DNA of 64,000 nucleotides, taken from Carnobacteriaceae bacterium zg-84. GTDB taxonomy: Bacteria; Bacillota; Bacilli; Lactobacillales; Aerococcaceae. This document shows positions 46,396 to 55,195 of the stretch, in pieces (positions within the stretch are counted from its first letter, which is position 1; every line of letters begins with the position of its first letter). The notes under the pieces were generated by a model. The model saw only the letters and a list, made by a program, of their open reading frames with translations. It was not told the DNA's origin and did no database searches. The position numbers and the translations under genes are program-made. The stretch is from contig CP059430.1 of NCBI GenBank assembly GCA_013874835.1, positions 1,072,864 through 1,136,863 on the forward strand, given 5' to 3'.

Positions 46396-47158
46396 GGCTA
46401 CTTTTCCCGTGACGGAATTCATGTTCAAATTCCTCATGATATAGTTTTGAATAATAGAATTCTTCTCCTAGGAAATCACCAACTAAAATCAAAGCTGTTT
46501 TTGTAATACCTGCTTCTTTTACTTTGTCTGCTATTGTTTCTAATGTACCAAATACTTTTCTTTCCTCAGGCCATGTTGCTTTGTAAATAACAGCTGCCGG
46601 TGTCGTTACTGGATACCCACCTTCTACTAATTCTTCAACAACTTTTTCAACACCATGAATAGATAAGAAAATCGCCATAGATGTTCTGTGTTGTGCAAAA
46701 CTTCTTAATGATTCACGATCTGGTACTGGTGTTCTACCTGCCATACGTGTAATGATGACACTTTGTGATACTTCTGGTACTGTATATTCAGTTCCAATAC
46801 TTGAGGCTGCTCCTAAGAATGAGCTAACACCTGGTGTGCAATCAAATTCAATACCACGTTTTTTCATTTCTTCTGTTTGTTCACGAATAGAACCATAAAT
46901 AGAAAAATCTCCTGTTTGTAAGCGCACAACATCTTTTCCTGCTTTAACACCTGCTTCCATGACATCAATGATTTCCATTAAATGCATGCTCGCACTATCA
47001 TAAATTTCTGCGCCTTCTTTACAGTATTCTAATAATGCTGGATTAACTAATGAACCGGCATAAATAACAATATCCGCTTGTGATAATTGTTTATATCCTT
47101 TTAATGTGATTAAATCCACATCTCCTGGTCCTGCACCAACAAAATGTACTTTTGACAT
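46385..47158 (-). CDS. cbiF: Cobalt-precorrin-4 C11-methyltransferase
   Basis: 257-residue SAM methylase. [53 protein letters not shown] and [20 protein letters not shown]. Good Shine-Dalgarno GGAG. Confidence 0.94.
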   Translation of the reverse strand: MSKVHFVGAGPGDVDLITLKGYKQLSQADIVIYAGSLVNPALLEYCKEGAEIYDSASMHLMEIIDVMEAGVKAGKDVVRLQTGDFSIYGSIREQTEEMKKRGIEFDCTPGVSSFLGAASSIGTEYTVPEVSQSVIITRMAGRTPVPDRESLRSFAQHRTSMAIFLSIHGVEKVVEELVEGGYPVTTPAAVIYKATWPEERKVFGTLETIADKVKEAGITKTALILVGDFLGEEFYYSKLYHEEFEHEFRHGKSSHAK

Positions 47159-47181
47159 AGTTTTTCTCCTCTTTAATCCGT

Positions 47182-47772
47182 TTATGCTTGTGCACTCTCT
47201 TGTGCTTCTTGATTTTCTAATGCCTTTTCACACGATACGATAATCGTTGGATTTTGTGGTTTAAAATAATGGCCTTTGCCTAAACCTGTCCAACGACCTG
47301 CTTGAATACTTGTTACTTCCAATTCTTGCCAGTCCATTTCTTCAGCGATTTCTGCTGCTTCAATGGCATTTTCTAATAAGATAAAGTTTAAGACTAAACG
47401 TCCACCCGGCACGAGTAATTCATGACACCAGTCAAAAATTTCACGCATATTGCCACCTGTACCACCTACAAAAATAGCATCAAACTGCCCTTCTAATGAG
47501 ATAGGGGCAAGCCCTTCATGTAAGGTAACATTTTTACAGTTGAATTTTTCAATATTTTCTAATGTTAATGCTACGGCATCTGGATTTCTTTCAATGGCAA
47601 CAACATCTAACTCTGGATATATATGTGCTGCTTGAATAGTCACGCTTCCTGTACCTGAACCAACATCTAGCATTCTTTTTGCACGGTGTAATTGTAATTT
47701 ATCTATGCTAATAGCTCGAATTTCTTCTTTTGTCATAGGTACTTTTGTACGAATAAATTCATTATCTCTCAT
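47182..47772 (-). CDS. cbiT: Cobalt-precorrin-6B C15-methyltransferase (decarboxylating)
   Basis: 196-residue Rossmann-type SAM methyltransferase: [19 protein letters not shown] loop (about residues 34-49), [20 protein letters not shown] and [12 protein letters not shown]. Works with CbiE, whose gene it overlaps. Confidence 0.93.
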   Translation of the reverse strand: MRDNEFIRTKVPMTKEEIRAISIDKLQLHRAKRMLDVGSGTGSVTIQAAHIYPELDVVAIERNPDAVALTLENIEKFNCKNVTLHEGLAPISLEGQFDAIFVGGTGGNMREIFDWCHELLVPGGRLVLNFILLENAIEAAEIAEEMDWQELEVTSIQAGRWTGLGKGHYFKPQNPTIIVSCEKALENQEAQESAQA

Positions 47773-48370
47773 CCATGATCACCACCACATTCATTTTATA
47801 TTCTCTATCTTCAACATCTTGTGCAAGACATGATGTTATTTTTTCATCGTCATAACTTAAATTTTCACCTATAATCACACGTTTGTTTAAACCACGTTGT
47901 ACAGCTTCTTGAGCAATTTGATACGGACCAACATGATCATCTGTAACCATAAACACTTTTGATAAACTCATAATCAAATCAAAATTAGGGATTTTGGCAT
48001 GACTACTTGTCAAATAGGCATCATTCATTGGAATAAATGCTTTACTTGCCAAATATTGCATAGCACTAACACCTGGCATAATTTCTACTTGACCTTTAAA
48101 TTTCTCGGATAACCATTTTCCTAATCCATAAATTAGAGGATCTCCTGAAGCTAAATACACAAGTGTTTTATCTTCATCATAACTACGTAATAATTCTTCT
48201 AAAGCCAATAATTTTTTAGGAGGTACAACACCTTTGTGTGCATATTCTTCAGGTAAAATTTCTAAATGACGATCACTTCCAATAATGTAATCAGCCTTTT
48301 TAAATAAATCTTCATGTCCTAATAATCCATAACGTGTATCTCCAGGACCTATACCAATGACATAAATCAT
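47762..48370 (-). CDS. cbiE: Cobalt-precorrin-7 C5-methyltransferase
   Basis: About 202-residue SAM methylase: IYVIGIGPGDTRYGLLGHED, VYLASGDPLIYGLGKWL, PGVSAMQYLASKAFIP, and the CbiE-typical VFMVTDDHVGPYQIA. ATG at 48370 sits seven bases from GGAGG; an ATG two codons earlier lies inside that site's spacing. Confidence 0.93.
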   Translation of the reverse strand: MIYVIGIGPGDTRYGLLGHEDLFKKADYIIGSDRHLEILPEEYAHKGVVPPKKLLALEELLRSYDEDKTLVYLASGDPLIYGLGKWLSEKFKGQVEIMPGVSAMQYLASKAFIPMNDAYLTSSHAKIPNFDLIMSLSKVFMVTDDHVGPYQIAQEAVQRGLNKRVIIGENLSYDDEKITSCLAQDVEDREYKMNVVVIMDER

Positions 48371-49491
48371 ACCCATTCCTCCTTAATATCTTCTAATGGT
48401 TTTGTTGATGCTAAATAGCCTGTATCAGAAGAAAAAATCACAACATCCACTTCGACTTTTGGTTCTTTATATTTTAATAAACGTTCACTGCGTCCTTTAA
48501 TTTTATCGGCAATCACTTGATACACATGCGTATATCCATATCTTTCTATAGCTTCACCTGCTGATTCTGTCGTTAAACATTTATCAACTTCTTGTAATAA
48601 CTCGATTGGTGCACCTAATAATGCTAAATTAGCAATCAATGTTTCCATACGTGCATCAGCATCTTTACTATGCGTTGAGAAAATACCTGCTGCAACTTTT
48701 ACAAGTTTGCCCATATGCCCAATCATCAATACTTTTGTAAAGCCAATACGTTGTACTTCTTTTAGAACATGCCCAATAAAATTACTCATATTCACAATAC
48801 GTTCTTTATTAATACCAATTGTACCTGTCGCAAAATCTTCACCATAATTTCCCGGTGCTAGAACAACACTTGTTGCGCCTGTTTTATACAGCATTGTTAA
48901 TTCCACTGTAATAGCTGCTTTCCAACTATCTTCTGACATTGGATTAACAATCCCTGTTGTTCCTAAAATAGAAATACCGCCAACAATACCTAATCTTGGA
49001 TTGTACGTTAATAAAGCACGTTTTTCACCTTCTGGTGCCCAAATAACAATTTTTGCACCACAGTTTTCACCAATAATCTCCCTTGCTGCTTCTTCTATGA
49101 CACGTCTTGGTGTTGGATTGATAGCAGCTTCTCCAACGCTGATTGCCAAACCTTTTTTAGTCACTCGACCAACACCTTCACCACCATCAATGATAATCTC
49201 TTTTTGGTCTGGTAATAAAGTAACAGTTGAGTAAATCAACATACCATGTGTTGCGTCTGCATCATCACCACCGTCTTTTTCAACGGCTGCTGTTGCTGTG
49301 TTTTCTCCAAAGGATTGATCGTGTAAAGACACGGTTACTTTTACACCAGAAGCTGTATGAACCGTTACTTTATCTTCAATTTCTTGATTGTATATCATAT
49401 AAAGGGCAGCAACCGTTGCAGCTGTTGCACACGTTCCTGTTGTATACCCTTTTTTTAATTTCTTACCATTAACGTAAGCATACTCTTCCAC
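48367..49491 (-). CDS. cbiD: Cobalt-precorrin-5B C1-methyltransferase
   Basis: 374-residue CbiD. KKLKKGYTTGTCATAATVAAL start, GGEGVGRVTKKGLAISVGEAAINPTPR, GGISILGTTGIVNPMSEDSW and MIGHMGKLVKVAAGIFSTHSK. Starts with GTG (AAGAAGG upstream). Specific to the anaerobic pathway. Confidence 0.95.
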   Translation of the reverse strand: MEEYAYVNGKKLKKGYTTGTCATAATVAALYMIYNQEIEDKVTVHTASGVKVTVSLHDQSFGENTATAAVEKDGGDDADATHGMLIYSTVTLLPDQKEIIIDGGEGVGRVTKKGLAISVGEAAINPTPRRVIEEAAREIIGENCGAKIVIWAPEGEKRALLTYNPRLGIVGGISILGTTGIVNPMSEDSWKAAITVELTMLYKTGATSVVLAPGNYGEDFATGTIGINKERIVNMSNFIGHVLKEVQRIGFTKVLMIGHMGKLVKVAAGIFSTHSKDADARMETLIANLALLGAPIELLQEVDKCLTTESAGEAIERYGYTHVYQVIADKIKGRSERLLKYKEPKVEVDVVIFSSDTGYLASTKPLEDIKEEWV

Positions 49492-49518
49492 TTTGATAAA
49501 GCCTTCTTTCTAAAACTA

Positions 49519-50202
49519 CTAGTCTTTCTTGTCTGGTGTATAGTAGCGTTGATAGTCTTCTGTTTTATATTGTAATTGATATAAAATCGCATTGATAATG
49601 GCTGCCGCAACATTGCTTCCACCTTTTCTACCTAAAGCTGAAATAGCTGGAATATCACTGTCGTGTAATGCTTGTTTAGATTCAGCAGCACCAACAAATC
49701 CTACTGGTACACCAACAACAGCATCAGCAACAAGTTTACCTTCATTAACCATATCAATCACTTTATAAACAGCCGTTGGTGCATTTCCTAATACAAAGAC
49801 TTTTGGCCCTTCAACTGTAGCAGCATATTCAATAGCTGCCATTGAACGTGTAATACCATGTTCTTTTGCATATTTCGCAACATTTTCATCGTTGACTAAG
49901 CAGCTGTATTTCACGCCTAATTCATCTAAAATACGTTTGTTAATACCGCTTAATGCCATATTTGTATCTGTGAAAATCGTTCCTTTTTCTTCTAAAGCAC
50001 GAATAATATTTTGAACGCCATCATTTGAAAATTTTAAATTATATAAATAATCAAAGTCAGCAGATGTATGGATAGCACGTTTTATAATACTTTCTTCCAT
50101 ACCATCTTTAAATGTATATCCTGCATGTTCTTCGTCAATAATAGATTGAATAATTTGGAAGCTTTTTGCTTCGATTGAACTTGGGTCTTTAATATAACTC
50201 AT
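49519..50202 (-). CDS. cbiC: Cobalt-precorrin-8 methylmutase
   Basis: 227 residues; methyl migration from C11 to C12 giving cobyrinate. IHTSADFDYLYNLKF with the catalytic His (about residue 45), DTNMALSGINKR, FVLGNAPTAVYKVIDM, GVPVGFVGAAESK and GRKGGSNVAAAIINA. Confidence 0.95.
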   Translation of the reverse strand: MSYIKDPSSIEAKSFQIIQSIIDEEHAGYTFKDGMEESIIKRAIHTSADFDYLYNLKFSNDGVQNIIRALEEKGTIFTDTNMALSGINKRILDELGVKYSCLVNDENVAKYAKEHGITRSMAAIEYAATVEGPKVFVLGNAPTAVYKVIDMVNEGKLVADAVVGVPVGFVGAAESKQALHDSDIPAISALGRKGGSNVAAAIINAILYQLQYKTEDYQRYYTPDKKD

Positions 50203-50220
50203 TTTGTTAATCTCCTAATG

Positions 50221-51171
50221 TTAAAAAATATAGATTGATAATGCCGTTACTGTAAATAACATTAAAGCAAGTGCATTACTGATAAATAATAATTGTATGG
50301 TTGATAAAATATCTTGATTGTCGACTTCTCTTTGTTTTTCTCCAATCATTGGTTTTTCAATGACTTGTCCATGATATACATGTGTTCCGCCTAATTGGAT
50401 GCCTAAAGCACCTGCAACAACAGATTCTGGAAAAGCACTATTTGGGCTGGCATGTTGATAACGATCTCTAATGCCAATCATTATTGCTTGCTTCACATTT
50501 AATTGACACACAACACTGGCAAGCATAAGCAAAAGCCATGTCAAACGTGCCGGTATTAAATTGACAATATCATCTATTTTGGCAGATACAAATCCCATTT
50601 GTTTGTATTTTTCTGTTTTGTATCCCACCATAGAATCTAATGTGTTAATGGCTTTATAAATCATTGCCAATACCGGTCCGCCAATAAATAGGCAAAGAAG
50701 TGGTCCTATAACACCGTCACTCGTATTTTCTGCCACTGTTTCAATGGTAGCATTTCGAATTTCTTCTTTCGTTAATTCAGTTGTATCTCTTCCAACAATC
50801 ATACCAACTTGATATCGTGCTTCTTCAATCGTTCCATAAACCAATGTTCGATAAACTTTCATTGCTTCAAAAGCAAGACTTTTAGCAGCTAGTGTCGTAT
50901 AAGCCAAATATGTCCACACTATCCAATAAACAATACTATGTAATTGCTGTACACTCCATAGAACACCATAACTTATACCTCCGGTTAACGATACGGTTGT
51001 TATCCATAAAAGTGCCCCAAATAAATAGCCATTTAATTTCCATTTTTCTTGTTGTTTTAAACAAAAATAAATGTAGTTACCAATCCATTTAATTGGATGT
51101 GGCCAATGATATGGATCTCCAATTAACCAGTCCAATATGACTGCAATAAAAATTGATATAATGGCAATCAT
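50221..51171 (-). CDS. cbiB: Adenosylcobinamide-phosphate synthase
   Basis: Membrane enzyme attaching aminopropanol (phosphate) to adenosylcobyrate. DWLIGDPYHWPHPIKWIGN start, TVAENTSDGVIGPLLCLFIGG, NTLDSMVGYKTEKYKQMG and HASPNSAFPESVVAGALGIQLGG; four to five helices. ATG overlaps the cbiA stop. Confidence 0.95.
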   Translation of the reverse strand: MIAIISIFIAVILDWLIGDPYHWPHPIKWIGNYIYFCLKQQEKWKLNGYLFGALLWITTVSLTGGISYGVLWSVQQLHSIVYWIVWTYLAYTTLAAKSLAFEAMKVYRTLVYGTIEEARYQVGMIVGRDTTELTKEEIRNATIETVAENTSDGVIGPLLCLFIGGPVLAMIYKAINTLDSMVGYKTEKYKQMGFVSAKIDDIVNLIPARLTWLLLMLASVVCQLNVKQAIMIGIRDRYQHASPNSAFPESVVAGALGIQLGGTHVYHGQVIEKPMIGEKQREVDNQDILSTIQLLFISNALALMLFTVTALSIYIF

Positions 51172-52532
51172 TTGTTCATTGCCTCTTTCACATCATCTAA
51201 CCAATTAAACAATAATTCTTCATTTTGGTAGAAATGAACATGTAGATAACTTGCAAATGTACGACGTACTTTGTAGCCACCATCCCAACGAGAAACAACT
51301 TCTCCATCACGTGTTTTTTCCATATCTAAAACAGTTGGTTCATTTGTTTCAAATGTTGAATGATGAAATTCGTGTCCACGTACTTGTGTACCCGCTTTTC
51401 CAAATAAGCTATCTACTTTCGTTGTTGCTTGGCAATAGCCGAATTTTTTAAGTCTTGGTGTCATGACGCTTTTTCCGTCAAATACACCAACCATATCAAA
51501 TATTTGACCGTCTGTTTCTAAATATTTACCTAAATACATCAACCCACCGCATTCAGCATAGATAGGGGCACCATTTATAGAGGCTTGATAAACAGACTGT
51601 CTAAAGGATTGATTTTCTGCCAATTCTTTTGCATAAATTTCAGGAAATCCTCCACCAAAATAATACACATCTGCTTTAGGAAGGCTTTTATCTTTTAATG
51701 GGCTGAATGGAATAAGTTCCACACCTAAATCTTTTAACAGATCAAGATTATCTTCATAGTAAAAATGAAAAGCATCGTCTAAAGCATAAGCCATTTTTAA
51801 ACCAGTATAATCTTTTGTTTTAAAAGGGCTTACTTGTTCTACTCTAGGTAAATCAGCAATTTCTAACAATCTATCTAATTGGATATATTGTTCTGCTAAT
51901 TCACCTAATGTATCAAATGTTTTATCTAAATTTTCCATTTCAACATCTGGAATTAATCCAAGATGTCTTGATGGTAATTCAACATTGATGTTTTTAGGGA
52001 AATACCCTAAGACTTCAACATTTGTATAACGCTCAATAGCACCTTTGATCAGTTCGTAGTGATTTTGAGAGGCCACACGATTGATAATGACACCTGCGAT
52101 ATTGACATCTTTATCAAAAGAAGCAAAACCGTGTACAATGGCTGCTGCAGACGTTGAAGTCGCTTTTCCGTCTACAATTAAAATAACGGGCACACCCATT
52201 TTTTTAGCAATTTCAGCCGATGAAGCACAATCTTTATCAGTGCCTAAACCGTCATAAAATCCCATAACCCCTTCAATGACAGCAACATCTGCTTGTTGAT
52301 GCCATTTAGAATAAGACCATTTCAAGCGATCTTCATCTGGAATCATGAAACTATCCAAATTGCGTGAAGGTCGTTTGGCAATACGTGTATGATAGGCTGT
52401 ATCAATATAATCTGGTCCGACTTTATAAGGTTGAACGACTAAGTTTCTATTTGCTAAAGCTTTTAGAATACCTAGTGTAATGGTCGTTTTTCCAACACCA
52501 CTTGATACACCTGCTAACATAAATTGTTTCAT
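51168..52532 (-). CDS. cbiA: Cobyrinate a,c-diamide synthase
   Basis: Glutamine-dependent amidation at a and c side chains. FMLAGVSSGVGKTTITLG ATP loop, MGFYDGLG, and a class I amidotransferase domain with nucleophile Cys in YAECGGLMYLG and SYLHVHFYQN histidines. First gene of the cob run. ATG at 52532 has AAGGACT upstream; the frame extends 12 unsupported codons further. About 454 residues. Confidence 0.95.
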   Translation of the reverse strand: MKQFMLAGVSSGVGKTTITLGILKALANRNLVVQPYKVGPDYIDTAYHTRIAKRPSRNLDSFMIPDEDRLKWSYSKWHQQADVAVIEGVMGFYDGLGTDKDCASSAEIAKKMGVPVILIVDGKATSTSAAAIVHGFASFDKDVNIAGVIINRVASQNHYELIKGAIERYTNVEVLGYFPKNINVELPSRHLGLIPDVEMENLDKTFDTLGELAEQYIQLDRLLEIADLPRVEQVSPFKTKDYTGLKMAYALDDAFHFYYEDNLDLLKDLGVELIPFSPLKDKSLPKADVYYFGGGFPEIYAKELAENQSFRQSVYQASINGAPIYAECGGLMYLGKYLETDGQIFDMVGVFDGKSVMTPRLKKFGYCQATTKVDSLFGKAGTQVRGHEFHHSTFETNEPTVLDMEKTRDGEVVSRWDGGYKVRRTFASYLHVHFYQNEELLFNWLDDVKEAMNK

Positions 52533-52582
52533 GCAATCAGTCCTTATGTTTTTTTGTTCACAACGCAAAAATACTCTTTTTA

Positions 52583-52632
52583 AAAAATAAAAAGAGCCAC
52601 AAAAAACATTTTCTATCTGTTTCTTGTAGCTC
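52583..52632 (-). terminator. Terminator/attenuator in the cob leader
   Basis: On the minus strand GAGCTACAAGAAACA pairs with TGTTTTTTGTGGCTC (9-nt loop), followed by TTTTTATTTTTT: a strong intrinsic terminator. It lies about 50 bp upstream of cbiA and downstream of a promoter-like sequence, so besides ending pduW transcripts it may attenuate the cob operon. Confidence 0.75.
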
Positions 52633-52677
52633 CATTGCTAACATAAAAAATCGAGTACACATCGTCGTGTCGAATAA

Positions 52678-52706
52678 ATTCTACTACAAAATGTTCAAAC
52701 TGTCAA
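52678..52706 (-). promoter_or_regulatory. Sigma-A-type promoter of the cob gene set
   Basis: On the minus strand TTGACA (52701-52706), a 17-bp spacer and TAGAAT (52678-52683), a near-consensus promoter between pduW and the cbiA leader. The start would lie near 52671, giving a 5' leader of about 140 nt. I saw no cobalamin-riboswitch B12 box in it. Confidence 0.65.
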
Positions 52707-52739
52707 AAGAATGTAAGCATTTTAGTTTAATAAATTAGA

Positions 52740-53936
52740 TTATTTATCCACATTGCATAATAATGCATAAGTATCTTTCACAATCATTAGTTCTTCATTT
52801 GTTGGTACTATCGCAATTTTTACTTTTGATTTTGCAGCGTGAATAAATAATTTATTTTTTTCATTCGCCACTTTATCTACAAAAATAGAAAAGCAAGCTA
52901 ATTTTTGAATGATTTTTTCACGAATATAGGCTGCATTTTCTCCAATACCAGCTGTAAAAGAAATCACATCTACTCCACCTAAGTCAACAATATAGCTAGC
53001 AATCGTTTGTGCAATACGATTCGTAAACATCTCAATAGCTAAACAAGCTTGTTCATCTCCTTGTTCGACCAATGCTAAAATATCACGTATATCGTTTGAC
53101 ACAGTAGAAATACCTAATAAACCTGATTGTTGATTAAGCATCTGTAACATATCTTGTGGTGTCATATTGGTTTTTTCTTGTAAAAACGGTAGAATACTAA
53201 CATCAATATCACCACTTCTACTACCCATCATTACACCAGCTAGTGGTGTAAATCCCATGGACGTATTCACAGATTTACCATCTTTTATAGCACATAAACT
53301 ACATCCATTACCTAAATGGCAATTTATCACTTTTAAAGGCACTGTTTTATACGCCTTTTGTTGTTTTAATACTTGATAAATATATTGATGACTGGTTCCA
53401 TGAAACCCATATTTACGAATGCTAAAATCTTTATAGTACTCATATGGAATAGGATATAAAAAATGTTCCTTTTCCAATGTTTGATGAAATGCTGTATCAA
53501 AAACAGCTACTTGAAGTGAATTAGGCAACAACTCACGACAAATACGAATACCCTTGGCATTTACTGGGTTATGACTAGGTGCTAAAGCACCTAAAGCTTC
53601 TATTTCTTCTAACGCTCGATCATCAACAATAGCTGAGGCTTTGAAAAACTCTCCACCATGTGCAACTCGATGTCCAATTCCACTTATTTCAGATAAATTG
53701 TCAACAATACCCAATTTTATCATCAACTGTAACAAACAACTAATCGCATCTTGATGTGTATTAAAAGTATGTTCTTCTTTAAATACTTGATTGTCATACG
53801 TCAAAGTCAAACTAGAATGTTCTTGTCCGATTTTTTCAAACAAACATTTCATAATAAGTTTTTCTTCCGGCATCTCAAATAACTGGCATTTTAAAGAAGA
53901 ACTCCCAGCATTTATGGCACATATTTTTTTCGTCAT
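52740..53936 (-). CDS. pduW: Acetate/propionate kinase of the pdu locus
   Basis: 398-residue acetokinase-family enzyme; makes ATP from acyl-phosphate, here probably propionyl-phosphate. INAGSSSLKCQLF start, HRVAHGGE, VFDTAFHQT, RYGFHGTSH equivalent RKYGFHGTSHQY, CHLGNGCSLCAI, FTPLAGVMMGSRSGDID and FTAGIGENA. Position at the 3' end of the pdu genes supports the PduW role over housekeeping AckA. Confidence 0.87.
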   Translation of the reverse strand: MTKKICAINAGSSSLKCQLFEMPEEKLIMKCLFEKIGQEHSSLTLTYDNQVFKEEHTFNTHQDAISCLLQLMIKLGIVDNLSEISGIGHRVAHGGEFFKASAIVDDRALEEIEALGALAPSHNPVNAKGIRICRELLPNSLQVAVFDTAFHQTLEKEHFLYPIPYEYYKDFSIRKYGFHGTSHQYIYQVLKQQKAYKTVPLKVINCHLGNGCSLCAIKDGKSVNTSMGFTPLAGVMMGSRSGDIDVSILPFLQEKTNMTPQDMLQMLNQQSGLLGISTVSNDIRDILALVEQGDEQACLAIEMFTNRIAQTIASYIVDLGGVDVISFTAGIGENAAYIREKIIQKLACFSIFVDKVANEKNKLFIHAAKSKVKIAIVPTNEELMIVKDTYALLCNVDK

Positions 53937-53958
53937 ATTCTCTCCTCCAACGTTATGA

Positions 53959-54783
53959 TTACTCTGTATACAAATAAGTTAACACTTTCTCTGCAATATA
54001 TTGGTCTTGCTCCAATGAACCACCGCTAATTCCTAATCCACCAATTAGCAGACCATTTGAATAAATAGGTTCTCCCCCCGCTAAACTAACAAGCGTATTA
54101 TCAGACATCGTTTCTAATTGATATAAAGGTTCTCCTATTTTTGTTAACTGTGCTAACTGTCTTGTTGGCATTTTCATCGCAACGGCTGAATATGCTTTTT
54201 TATAAGCCATTTCTTGACTGACTAAAAGAGCATTTTCCATACAATATGTTAAAATCACATGTCCATGTGCATCCACTAAACTAAAAACAATCAATACACC
54301 TAATTCATGCGCAACCTCAATACTCTTACGTAATAGCCCAGTCGCTTTTTCATGCAAATCAATACTTTGTCTTGTTTGTGTATGACAAACTTCTTGCAAT
54401 ACTTTTTCATAAATATGCTCTTGATAATCTATTTTTTCAGACAACACCGCAACTTCATAAACTTTTTGTATATAATCACACAAATCATTCGATATATCGT
54501 CTTTATAGTCATGTACTAAGATTTCCACAAGTTCTTTTATCATCAAGAGCGTTTCACCTGATACAGTTATCTCTTGCCAGCAATTTGCCGATAACTCTGA
54601 ATGAATCTTATGCAAATAAGCAGCATCACTGGCAGAAACAACATTATCAATCGTGACATTTTGCAAAGTAGATGCAATTTTTTTCAAACTTATTTTTCCA
54701 AACGACGTATGCACTTCATCGCATAATTGATTAAAACAAATCACCAATAGCTTCAAAAGTTGCTTACTTTTTAAGTTATTCAT
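53959..54783 (-). CDS. Protein with C-terminal HbpS/GlcG (PduO-C) domain and novel N-terminus
   Basis: 274 residues. From about residue 145 to the end it is an HbpS/GlcG-like domain (SIEVAHELGVLIVFSLVDAH, AYSAVAMKMPTRQLAQL, SLAGGEPIYSNGLLIGGLGI), the domain that forms the C-terminal half of PduO and can bind heme or corrinoid in homologues. The first about 140 residues are helical, have two Cys early (Cys16, Cys21) and match nothing I know. Between pduH and pduW, so probably a pdu accessory factor, perhaps in cofactor handling. Confidence 0.7.
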   Translation of the reverse strand: MNNLKSKQLLKLLVICFNQLCDEVHTSFGKISLKKIASTLQNVTIDNVVSASDAAYLHKIHSELSANCWQEITVSGETLLMIKELVEILVHDYKDDISNDLCDYIQKVYEVAVLSEKIDYQEHIYEKVLQEVCHTQTRQSIDLHEKATGLLRKSIEVAHELGVLIVFSLVDAHGHVILTYCMENALLVSQEMAYKKAYSAVAMKMPTRQLAQLTKIGEPLYQLETMSDNTLVSLAGGEPIYSNGLLIGGLGISGGSLEQDQYIAEKVLTYLYTE

Positions 54784-54801
54784 ATTGTCATCTCCTTTAC
54801 G

Positions 54802-55182
54802 TTAAAATGATTTTTCAAAAACACTTGATACAATAAAAGGTTCACCTTTTACTAATTTTGCTGCATTACTTCCTAAAATTCTCAACTCTCGAGGCGTTGT
54901 TTCTTGTTTTCGATTTAACCGATACAAAAAGCGCTCTGTTGGTAAATGTTTATAATGCAGAACAAATTCTGTTGCTGTTCCACCAATACCGACTAATAAA
55001 TCAGATTCTAAAGCAGCTTGATAGCTCAATGTCACAGCATTATGATTCGATGATTTATAAGCAACGGAAAAAGGAATGCCCTCTTCTTCAATGCCATAAC
55101 AAATCTCTTGAATATCTTTTTCATCAATTTTATCATCAAGCCAAATATTGATTGTGGGTTTTTTCTGTGCATAAATACTCAT
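54802..55182 (-). CDS. pduH: Diol dehydratase reactivase small subunit
   Basis: Small subunit of the chaperone that swaps damaged B12 out of diol dehydratase. About 126 residues: IYAQKKPTINIWLDDKIDEK, GIEEEGIPFSV and LLVGIGGTATEFVLHYKHLP, similar in fold to the dehydratase medium subunit. ATG at 55182 is nine bases from GAGAGG; GTG and TTG alternatives lie between. Confidence 0.87.
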   Translation of the reverse strand: MSIYAQKKPTINIWLDDKIDEKDIQEICYGIEEEGIPFSVAYKSSNHNAVTLSYQAALESDLLVGIGGTATEFVLHYKHLPTERFLYRLNRKQETTPRELRILGSNAAKLVKGEPFIVSSVFEKSF

Positions 55183-55195
55183 CAATATCACCCTC

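Noticed and set aside
52533-52739. Cobalamin riboswitch or leader peptide before cbiA
   Set aside because: No B12 box; the 28-codon frame has no ribosome binding site and overlaps the terminator stem, so it is probably chance.
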